From the NCBI GenBank assembly GCA_028285645.1, contig JANQOV010000090.1:1-42577 (forward strand): a DNA stretch of 42,577 nt. Reading direction: 5' to 3'. Below, one piece after another: positions 16,803 through 23,860 of this stretch. Made by a program: the position numbers and the translations under genes. The stretch's first letter is position 1. Each line of letters starts with the position of its first letter. A model generated the notes under the pieces. The model searched no databases and was not told the origin of the DNA. It saw only the letters and a list, made by a program, of their open reading frames with translations. This DNA comes from Hyphococcus sp. GTDB taxonomy: Bacteria > Pseudomonadota > Alphaproteobacteria > Caulobacterales > Parvularculaceae.

Positions 16803-17783
16803 TTACTGACAGGCGCTGTGACGACTGACGAACTGCCGCAATTCCCCCCACACTTCTTCATCTTCCGGGGCGAGACCGAAGAAGCCGCCATGTCCCATGG
16901 CCTCCCAAACGTGCAATTCAGCTTCGATGCCCGCGCGCCGCAAGGCGCGGTGCATCAATACCGTATTTGAAAGAAAAAGATCGCGCGTGCCGGATGTCAA
17001 AATCGTCGGCGGAAAGCCGAGGTTGAAGTCTCCGAACAATGGCGACAAATAAGGATCGCGAAGATCATGACCGTCTGCGTATAAAGCGATCGAATTCGTC
17101 AAGCGACGCAGAAAGTTATCAACGCCGAGGTTTGTCTCAAAGGTATCGCCCGATTCAGTCAGGTCCGCTTCCGGCGTTTGCAGAATGCTTGCCGCAGGCA
17201 AAGGTAGCCCCATGTCGCGGGCCTTCAATATGACCGCCGCCGCCAAACCGCCGCCCGCAGATCGCCCCCCAACAATTATTTTTTTTGGCGCATATATTTT
17301 CAATAGCTCCTCATAGGCTTCGACGGCGTCGTGTAATCCCGCAGGAAAAGGGTTATCGGGCGGCATACGGTAGTCGAGTGAGAATGTTTTGATCCCTAAT
17401 CGGTCTGCAAACGGCATTGCCATATAGCTTGCATTCACACCACCGCCGGCCACATAACCGCCCGGATGCAGGAAAAGGAAAACGCAGTCACTCATCTCGG
17501 GGCGCATGCTTTTCGGCGTTATTTCGTAATAACCTGCATTTTTCAACGCATGATACTGCGCTGTACACGGATAGCTATCAGCCGTTTTCTCAAGCAAAGC
17601 TGCTCCTTTGCTTTCGATCATCTCACCCCGACGGCGCCAGGCCTCCTTATCTTTCGGATCGGGTTCCGGCTCACCAAAGATAACCTCCGTTAGAGGTCCA
17701 TCCGCCACAAGAGTTTGTCGCGCTTCCGGGCTAATTGTTGAGGGCGGCGGCGCCTTGCGGGCAGGAATGACGAAATCCTTCAT
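16803..17783 (-). CDS. Alpha/beta hydrolase, HSL family (esterase)
   Basis: Hormone-sensitive-lipase-type esterase of about 326 residues. The oxyanion segment is FLHPGGYVAGGG (family HGGG), the nucleophile elbow is GGRSAGGGLAAA (usual GDSAGG has Asp replaced by Arg), the acid is in LTSGTRDLFLS and the His in EAMGHGGFFG. All three catalytic residues are therefore present. Start at ATG 17783 was preferred to GTG 17804 because GAAGAGGATGAA lies upstream. It follows the LysR gene by 90 bases on the same strand. It probably hydrolyses a carboxyl ester or acylated phenolic; natural substrate unknown. Confidence 0.9.
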   Translation of the reverse strand: MKDFVIPARKAPPPSTISPEARQTLVADGPLTEVIFGEPEPDPKDKEAWRRRGEMIESKGAALLEKTADSYPCTAQYHALKNAGYYEITPKSMRPEMSDCVFLFLHPGGYVAGGGVNASYMAMPFADRLGIKTFSLDYRMPPDNPFPAGLHDAVEAYEELLKIYAPKKIIVGGRSAGGGLAAAVILKARDMGLPLPAASILQTPEADLTESGDTFETNLGVDNFLRRLTNSIALYADGHDLRDPYLSPLFGDFNLGFPPTILTSGTRDLFLSNTVLMHRALRRAGIEAELHVWEAMGHGGFFGLAPEDEEVWGELRQFVSRHSACQ

Positions 17784-17873
17784 TTCATCCTCTTCAGATT
17801 TCACTGATTTCTAAAATTGACATGCGCAAATAGCGAGCCGGGCGCCATTGCGAGGATTCTGGCACGACAAAAC

Positions 17874-18818
17874 CTAAATCGCATATGCAAAGGATTCCAC
17901 GCTGCGCCCCTGTAGCTTTGCAGCCTGCAAACGTATCTCGTCTACAACGGCGCTAATCAAATGATCGCCGCCCGTTCGGCGGAATATGACAAACCACTCG
18001 ATACCGCAGTAATAATCGTCATGCTCGATCCGATGAACGCGCCAGTTGCCCCCTTGCAAGAGATCGGCAAGCCCGATCCCCGGCAACAGGCACGCACCCC
18101 CAATATGGCGCGCCAATTCAATCCGCGTTGCAACGCATGCCGCTTCACCGGCAACATTCAACACGACGTCTTGTCGGCGCGCCCACCGCTCATAAGAAGC
18201 GCGCTCAATACAACCGCTCGGGGGGAAAACCAGGGGATGGTTGAGTGTCAAACTTGCGGGCCAGGTTTCGCCAATCAGATTACCTTCTTCCGATGCAGTT
18301 ATTGCAAATAGACTGTCTTCAGCGAGCTTGACAGTTTCTAGTTCGGAGCGCTCAACGCGAAAACCTGTCCGCCTGAGGACGACGCCAATGTCACATTGGC
18401 CAGCAGAGACGCATTTCTCAATATGCTCCGACAATCCCTCCTTCAATTGAAACCGCACATGATCATCAGAACGTTTCATGCCGCGCGCGACACGGGAAAG
18501 AAAGAGTGGACCTACGCCGCCATGGGCGGACAGGGAAATCATGCGAGCTTCTGGCGCACGCTTTTGGGCGGATATATCACGGGAAAAAGCACGAAAATCC
18601 GACAACAGTTTGCGGGCGCGCTCGTAGACAATAATCCCGTCAGGAGACGGTTCAACGCCGCGGCCTTTCCTCACGAACAGTTCGACGCCGATTTCAGCTT
18701 CCAGATTGCTGATATGGCGGCTAAAAGCAGACTGCGCGATATTCATTTGCTCACTGGCGCGAGTGAAGTTGCCAACTTCAACCGCCGAAACAAAACATTG
18801 CAACTGCTTTACATCCAT
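17874..18818 (-). CDS. LysR-type transcriptional regulator
   Basis: A 314-residue LTTR. The winged helix is at residues 1-60 (MDVKQLQCFVSAVEVGNFTR, AQSAFSRHISNLEAEIGVEL), followed by the linker helix and a periplasmic-binding-like effector domain. The domain shows ISLSAHGGVGPLFLS in place of the commoner IGxxxS..LLP start. Divergent to it, 28 bases upstream, is a well-placed ribosome site and ATG of a 27-codon frame, the usual place for an LTTR target gene; that target looks truncated. It sits in a tandem minus-strand series between an MFS gene and the esterase. It probably responds to an aromatic or carboxylate effector; not testable from sequence. Confidence 0.95.
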   Translation of the reverse strand: MDVKQLQCFVSAVEVGNFTRASEQMNIAQSAFSRHISNLEAEIGVELFVRKGRGVEPSPDGIIVYERARKLLSDFRAFSRDISAQKRAPEARMISLSAHGGVGPLFLSRVARGMKRSDDHVRFQLKEGLSEHIEKCVSAGQCDIGVVLRRTGFRVERSELETVKLAEDSLFAITASEEGNLIGETWPASLTLNHPLVFPPSGCIERASYERWARRQDVVLNVAGEAACVATRIELARHIGGACLLPGIGLADLLQGGNWRVHRIEHDDYYCGIEWFVIFRRTGGDHLISAVVDEIRLQAAKLQGRSVESFAYAI

Positions 18819-18846
18819 TTGGACAACCGACTTTAAAGGGACTCGT

Positions 18847-18930
18847 ATGCCGAATATTCAGTTATCATTGGCTCAACGCGACGCCGCTATTCAAGCAGTG
18901 CTCAATACATCGAAAACCTTTCCGCACTAA
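18847..18930 (+). pseudogene. 27-codon open frame divergent from LysR gene (truncated target?)
   Basis: ATG 18847 has a strong ribosome site (AAAGGGACTCGT) and starts a frame MPNIQLSLAQRDAAIQAVLN that ends at TAA 18930, three bases before the end of the converging MFS gene. The position, divergent from a LysR gene with a short shared promoter, is where a regulated gene is expected. It may be a true microprotein, but truncation of a longer gene by the neighbouring segment is as likely. Family not recognised. Confidence 0.35.
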
Positions 18931-18933
18931 TCG

Positions 18934-20277
18934 CTAGGGACTTTGCCGTACTCTGCTTATCGCCTCGTCGGCCAATACTCTGTTTATCGCATCGCCGGCC
19001 AACACTCTGGCTTTGTAATAGCAAAATGCCGGCAGGACTGCCGTTAGCTGGCCGATAATCAATGCAATGCGAAGACTGTTTTCTCCATATCGAGAGTTTA
19101 GGATATCAGAGCCCAGCCCGATCAGAAACGGCCCCAAACCGGCGCCAATAAGATTGGCAGCAAGCATCATGACAACCATTGTCGTTGCGCGATAGTTCTT
19201 TTTCACGAGAAGTTGTATCATCGAAAATAACGGGCCGAAATAGACCGCAGATCCAATAACGGCGATCCAGTAGACCCCTGCAAATACCCGCCAGTCCGAA
19301 CTTAAAAATGCGATGAGCGCGGACGGCACGCCCAGCAGCAGGCCCACGGCCGGAACAAGCAGCGCACGACCTGGATCGGAGGCGCTTAACCGATCAGCGA
19401 GCACGCCGCCAAAATAAGTACCAAGCCCGCCGCCGATGCCTAATGTCAGCCCAAGAAGCAAACCGGCATGAGTCGGCGTCATATCGAGGATGCGGATAAG
19501 ATAGACACCCATCCAGCTGGGCAGTCCCAGTACAAAAAAGCCCATCAACGCCGTCGCCGCCGCCAACCACATCAATGCTGGCGTCTTCCAGATCACGCGG
19601 ACATTTTCGACAAGCGAGGGTTGGTCCGCCTGCTTTTCGTCCGGATTATCGTCCGTCCGGCGGGGTTCACTCATAAACAGATAAATGAATAACGCCAAAA
19701 CGATGCCGGGAGCGCCGACAATTACGAAAGACCACCGCCAGCCAACTAGGTCGACCAGAAAACCGCCTAACATCAACCCGATCAGAGTCCCCAGTGGAAT
19801 GCCAAGGCCATAGAGTGCAAAAGCCCGCGAACGCTTTTCAGGCCTCACATAGTGATCGATCAGGGTCATGACGGCGGGGCCCGTGCCGGACTCCCCGACG
19901 GCGACCATCCCTCTCGCGATCAGCAGCTGTACATATGAAACCACTGCGCCGGAAAGCGCCGTCGCGGCGGACCATCCCGCGACGCAAATCGCAATGAGCA
20001 ACGGACGGTCCGTTTTAGGCCGGTCAACATAACGGGCGATGGGAATGCCGACGGCGGAATAAAACAGGGAAAACGCGAATCCAGTGAGCAAACCAAGCTG
20101 GGTGTCCGAGAATCCGAGATCGTTTTTGATTGGCTCTGCTAATATATTGAGAACGGAACGGTCAACAATACTGACCGTCGAAATCATGACGCCCAAGATC
20201 ATCAATGTTCGAAATTGCTTTTGTGTATCGGGTTCTGCAATTGCCGATTTTGAAGCTATCGCCTCACTGTTCGCCAA
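18934..20277 (-). CDS. MFS transporter, Spinster-like
   Basis: Twelve-helix permease of 447 residues. It matches the Spinster-type MFS group found in alphaproteobacterial catabolic loci: VDRSVLNILAEPIKNDLGFSD opening helix 1, TQLGLLTGFAFSLFYSAVGI in helix 2, the GESGTGPAVMTLI segment in helix 4, and RSRAFALYGLGIPLGTLIGL. Cytoplasmic ends are charged, and a loop (SEPRRTDDNPDEKQ) separates the halves. Its start follows the FAD-reductase stop by 32 bases in the same direction, so it is probably in that operon. It probably moves an organic acid or aromatic substrate across the inner membrane. Confidence 0.93.
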   Translation of the reverse strand: MANSEAIASKSAIAEPDTQKQFRTLMILGVMISTVSIVDRSVLNILAEPIKNDLGFSDTQLGLLTGFAFSLFYSAVGIPIARYVDRPKTDRPLLIAICVAGWSAATALSGAVVSYVQLLIARGMVAVGESGTGPAVMTLIDHYVRPEKRSRAFALYGLGIPLGTLIGLMLGGFLVDLVGWRWSFVIVGAPGIVLALFIYLFMSEPRRTDDNPDEKQADQPSLVENVRVIWKTPALMWLAAATALMGFFVLGLPSWMGVYLIRILDMTPTHAGLLLGLTLGIGGGLGTYFGGVLADRLSASDPGRALLVPAVGLLLGVPSALIAFLSSDWRVFAGVYWIAVIGSAVYFGPLFSMIQLLVKKNYRATTMVVMMLAANLIGAGLGPFLIGLGSDILNSRYGENSLRIALIIGQLTAVLPAFCYYKARVLAGDAINRVLADEAISRVRQSP

Positions 20278-20309
20278 CTAATCCTCCCGAATTTTAATCT
20301 GTTGCACAC

Positions 20310-21572
20310 CTAAACCCGCGCCAGCACACTTTCGTGGCGCGGCTTGTTAATCACTGCATCGTCGAGGTGTGTGGTTGCGTCCCGCAGAATACGCGCATCA
20401 ACTTTCGCATGAGCGCCAATCCAGCGTCCGGCTTGCATAAACTCCAGCGGATTGTTCACCGTTTCCATACACAGCACTTCTTGACCACGAAGATACCAAA
20501 CCGAGAAGCCTGGTTGGTCAGGATCGCCTCTCACAACGATTTCATCAAAGCCATCAGACAGCCCTACAACTTGCAGTTTCAAATCATACTGATCGGACCA
20601 GAACCAGGGGACATGCGCATGACGGTCGCGCCGCCCACACATGGCGGCAGCCGCGACGCGCGCCTGTTCAAGCGCATTGTCAACGGACTCAAGTTGTATG
20701 CGCCGCCCATATCGCACGCTTGGGTGACGCGTACAGTCGCCCGCTGCAAAAATTAGCGGGTCGGACGTCCTGCAACGATCATCAACGACAATGCCGCCTT
20801 CACATTCAAGACCCGCGTCAGCGGCGAGGCGAAACTCCGGCACATTACCCGCCGCGACCAGGACGAGATCAGCGGATACTTTTTCGCCTTCCTGAAGCCG
20901 CACTGAAACAACCCGCCCATCCTTGCCTTCAAAGCTCTGGGCAGTCCGATGCAACATAAGCTTGACGCCATGGTCTAAATGCTTGCGCGCAAAGAATTCC
21001 GACGTTACCGGCGCAACAACGCGGCTCATCAATCGCGTTGACAGCTCGACAACAGTCACATCAACGCCCATGCTGGTGGCGGCCGCAGCTGATTCCAGTC
21101 CAATATAGCCGGCGCCGATAATGACAAGTCGAGCGCCCGGTTTCAGTTCCGAGCGCAAATCCGTCATGTCTTCGTAATTTCTGATGACATGAACGCCCTT
21201 AAGGTCGCCGCCCGGTATCGGCAATCGGCGCGGACGCCCGCCCGTCGCCAGCAGCATCTTGTCATAGTCTATAGATATTTCACCCGCGAGCTTGACGCGC
21301 CGCGCCGTGCGATCAACTGTCTTCACTGGCTTCCCGAGCATCAATTCTATATTGTTACGGGCGTAAAAGTCTGCGTGCCGAAGCGGAAGGCGCTCTATGC
21401 CAATCTCTTCCAAAAGACCTTTTTTACACAACGGCGGACGGCTGTACGGAAGGTGCTCTTCTTCACTGATGATCAGAATGCGCCCTTCAAATCCTTCAAG
21501 ACGAAGACAATCGGCCGCGCGTGACGCCGCATAACCACCGCCCACAAGCACATAGGTCTCATTACTGTTCAT
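20310..21572 (-). CDS. FAD-dependent ferredoxin-reductase-like oxidoreductase
   Basis: A 420-residue flavoprotein of the BphA4/rubredoxin-reductase/AIF fold that passes electrons between NAD(P)H and an iron-sulfur or other redox partner. FAD site YVLVGGGYAASRAADCL at the N-terminus, NAD site LVIIGAGYIGLESAAAA near residue 150, second FAD site LIFAAGDCTRHPS, and a C-terminal reductase domain beginning HVPWFWSDQYD. Start ATG 21572 overlaps the stop of the upstream ferredoxin gene by 11 bases, a sign of translational coupling; longer frames upstream lie inside that gene. Coupled to a DmsB-like subunit, it may link that subunit to the NAD(P)H pool. This is inference. Confidence 0.93.
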   Translation of the reverse strand: MNSNETYVLVGGGYAASRAADCLRLEGFEGRILIISEEEHLPYSRPPLCKKGLLEEIGIERLPLRHADFYARNNIELMLGKPVKTVDRTARRVKLAGEISIDYDKMLLATGGRPRRLPIPGGDLKGVHVIRNYEDMTDLRSELKPGARLVIIGAGYIGLESAAAATSMGVDVTVVELSTRLMSRVVAPVTSEFFARKHLDHGVKLMLHRTAQSFEGKDGRVVSVRLQEGEKVSADLVLVAAGNVPEFRLAADAGLECEGGIVVDDRCRTSDPLIFAAGDCTRHPSVRYGRRIQLESVDNALEQARVAAAAMCGRRDRHAHVPWFWSDQYDLKLQVVGLSDGFDEIVVRGDPDQPGFSVWYLRGQEVLCMETVNNPLEFMQAGRWIGAHAKVDARILRDATTHLDDAVINKPRHESVLARV

Positions 21573-22173
21573 TCGCCGAACCGCCCATGGGCTTAGAGTT
21601 TCGGTGCGGCGTGACAAGCAGAGAGGGCTGGGTGATCTGTGGATCGACAAGCGGCTCAACCGATTGAACCGCGTTGCCATGCTTGGCGCGCAATTCCTCC
21701 ATATCGCCAAACTCAAGCGCACGCTGGGGACAAGCAGCGACGCAGGCCTGCTCCTCACCTGTCCCTTCCAGATCAACGCAACCATCGCACATGGTCATGA
21801 CGCCAAGAGATTCGTTGAATTGCGGCGCATCATAAGGGCAACACTGACAAAGTCGGCAGCCGACGCAGGTGTTTTCGTCGATCAATACGCGCCCGTCTTC
21901 TTCGCGCTTGCTGATCGCCCCCACGGGACAAGCTTCAAGGCATACCGGCGTCTCGCAATGATTACACGCCATCGAAAGAGAGTAAGAAGAAATTTTCGGC
22001 GCCAGGAAGCCCGGATTATCAGCGTCCTGCTCCCAGCCGCCCATAGTATGATGGATAACTTTTCGAAAATTGACCCCAATCGGATTATCATATTTGTCCT
22101 TGCAGGCGACAAGGCAAACCGAGCATCCGTTGCAGGCTTCCGCATCAAGATAAAAGCCAACTTGCTTAGACAA
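21562..22173 (-). CDS. DmsB-like 4x[4Fe-4S] electron-transfer subunit
   Basis: A 203-residue polyferredoxin subunit of the DMSO-reductase family. Sixteen cluster cysteines are arranged in four groups: ACNGCSVCLVAC, ACNHCETPVCLEACPVG, CVGCRLCQCCPYDAP and MCDGCVDLEG followed by ACVAACPQRAL, so four [4Fe-4S] clusters are expected. The start is TTG 22173 with AAGGAG eight bases upstream; this site and the start lie inside the last codons of the preceding stub gene (stop overlaps the start). Its stop overlaps the FAD-reductase start. The normal catalytic partner upstream is now only a stub, whereas the intact relative at 38197-40878 has no B subunit beside it. The two may form one enzyme in trans. 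Confidence 0.93.
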   Translation of the reverse strand: MSKQVGFYLDAEACNGCSVCLVACKDKYDNPIGVNFRKVIHHTMGGWEQDADNPGFLAPKISSYSLSMACNHCETPVCLEACPVGAISKREEDGRVLIDENTCVGCRLCQCCPYDAPQFNESLGVMTMCDGCVDLEGTGEEQACVAACPQRALEFGDMEELRAKHGNAVQSVEPLVDPQITQPSLLVTPHRNSKPMGGSANEQ

Positions 22174-22519
22174 CAGAAATCTCCTTTAGTGGAATGACGT
22201 GCGCTGCTTCCACATCCGAGCGGAGCGGCCGGCCGGACAGGCCTGCGCTCAGTTGAAGTTTGTTCCAATTGCCTTCTATCGTGTCGCCCATTCCCACACG
22301 GACGATAACCCTATCTTCGACATAGGCTCTATTAGCCCCGACGCCGCAATCAGGCCAGTAATCGACTGGGAATCCGTTGCCCTTTTCACCCCGCGGTCCA
22401 AGTAGAGTTGTGCAGCGCGGTGGTTTTTTGAGGGCAAAACCAGCCCCTCCCGCCCGCTTGGCGGCATCGGACTGTGATTCAATCGAATAATTCGATTTAG
22501 GCGTCACAGTGAAGCTCAT
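22166..22519 (-). pseudogene. Internally deleted molybdoenzyme catalytic gene (N- and C-terminal stub)
   Basis: Frame from ATG 22519 (AGGTAGGGCT upstream), 117 residues. Its first ~95 residues match the start of the intact catalytic subunit at 38197-40878 (AGGAGFALKKPPRCTTLLGP against AGGIGYGLRKEPRSKSLLGP; DYWPDCG against DCWPDCG; AYVEDRVIVRVG against AYVEDGVVVRMG). Its last ~20 match the intact protein's C-terminal region (LRSDVEAAHVIPL against LRSDVETAHVIPL). About 755 internal residues are gone, with the junction near 22230-22242 and the frame preserved. It has no Mo-binding domains and cannot be an enzyme. What survives includes the ribosome site and coupled stop that drive the B-subunit gene, which may be why it stays open. 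Confidence 0.85.
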
Positions 22520-22605
22520 AGCCCTACCTGAAAAAAGGTGAAAATTCATCCTGTTTCCATGATAGAGGCACCTAATCCGCAAGGTCCAATATGATTTGGC
22601 GATCC

Positions 22606-22632
22606 AAATCAATCTAATAATTAGATTGATTT
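22606..22632. promoter_or_regulatory. Perfect 27-bp palindrome, probable operator
   Basis: Arms AAATCAATCTAAT (22606-22618) and ATTAGATTGATTT (22620-22632) flank a single central A. It lies between the TorD-like pseudogene and the stub, 87 bases upstream of the stub's ATG. A related palindrome occupies the equivalent place at 40975-40995 in the intact locus. AT-rich perfect symmetry in a promoter position suggests a regulator site; it does not match the FNR consensus. Confidence 0.6.
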
Positions 22633-22689
22633 AGCGAGTTAAGCTATACGCAAAGCCCCGCCAGTCCGAGCGCCGTCACGGAAAGAAAT

Positions 22690-23329
22690 GAGCCGGTTTC
22701 AATAACCTTCGCCCGCGCCAGAAGAGCAATGCCACACTAAAAATCGGTGCGAGCCCTCGCCCATACATCGTCCGTCCACTTCACCGCCCAACGGCACATA
22801 CGCTGCCCTATAAAACCTCTTTGCACATGAATTCAGTCTCTTAACTTCGCCGCTATCGCTAGTTTCAGACGCCGCGATGGTGCGTTCGCACAGATCCACC
22901 GGGAAATAAATCTGGAGACCGATGTAGGCGGCGGGTCAGTTTTACTCCGTCGCCAAAGCTAACCCAAACCGCAAATACTAATTCTTAGTACTGATGGTTT
23001 TGCAATTAAAACCACACCATCCGTATTTCTGTAGAACGACTCCCAAGGCGCGGCGAGCAACGGTCCAACTCTTATGAACTGGCGCCTTTGATCGACATGA
23101 AGGCGTGCGAACACATCATCATCGACTCCGCCCTGCATCCCATCTGACTACGCCTGAAATTGCTGGCGCCCCTCGTCAAAGTCAGTAGTCGTGTTGGCGA
23201 ACAGCATAGCGTAAAAGATTTTTTTTCGGCCAGTATATCGAACCCGGCTCAGTCTGGCGCGCCATAAAGCGCGTTAACAAGCAACCCGCAAACCAACATC
23301 TGGCCCTCGAATTGCGCGACCCATTCCAT
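22690..23329 (-). pseudogene. Decayed TorD-like chaperone gene
   Basis: Remnant of a gene homologous over its whole length to the intact chaperone at 41005-41691. It starts like it (MEWVAQFEGQMLVCGLL, ALYGAPD, against MDWVVQFEGQMVVCGLL, ALYGMPD) and then meets TGA after 26 codons. Further along, an open patch reads TIAAS and then GEVKRL, matching the intact TIAASDIRDGAEVKRL, and nucleotide similarity continues between them (for example AACCGCAAATAC and the CTCCCA/GGCGCGG stretch near 23040-23055). Stops and small indels break every frame. Order and direction relative to the stub and B gene match an ancestral torD-catalytic-B operon. Confidence 0.8.
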
Positions 23330-23860
23330 GTTTTTCTTATATCGATGGCCGGAACCGCCTTTTTTATCACCACAGCGTCTATGTTCACAAGCTAACGCGT
23401 CGCATGCTTGGCAATGAATAGCTTGTAGGGAAGCCAATTATTCTGGCTGGAGAACATTCAATATTCGACGTCCGCAACATCTATCATGTTTTGTCGGCGG
23501 GGCTACAGGTCGAGAAATTCGATCATTGCTGATCACAAAAATGGATCTCTTCGGGTGCCAAGGCCTCAACCGTACTACGAGCCATTTCGTACACTTGCGA
23601 TGCCAACTTCTTGAGGAAGCAGCAAATTGATAGCAGCAGGGCATCGACTCAAACGCTACGCCATCTCCCAAAATAGCAGTCTCATTATTATGCACTGCGA
23701 GGCGCAAATATAGGAACCGACAAGCTGATAAAGAGCTGTCGCTTCCTCAAACTGGTCATGTTGTGCGCGCAGGAGAGGCTTTGTCCGCCACACCCGCAAA
23801 TGCGCCGACTAGCTGTTGAATGTTGAAAGTACTTTGAGTCTCTTGGGAATAAGCAAATTG
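23330..23860. other. Gap: E1 leader region
   Basis: About 530 bases between the chaperone pseudogene and the E1 start. The E1-E2-E3 promoter should be here. Open frames on the minus strand (for example 23438-23707) have no ribosome site or recognisable family. No clear operator, terminator or mobile-element end was found. Part of it may be further decayed sequence from the duplicated locus. Confidence 0.35.

Noticed and set aside
22606-22632. FNR-type anaerobic regulator box
   Set aside because: The palindrome's half-sites point the other way (ATCAA...TTGAT rather than TTGAT...ATCAA) and the spacing does not fit, so it was kept as an unassigned operator.
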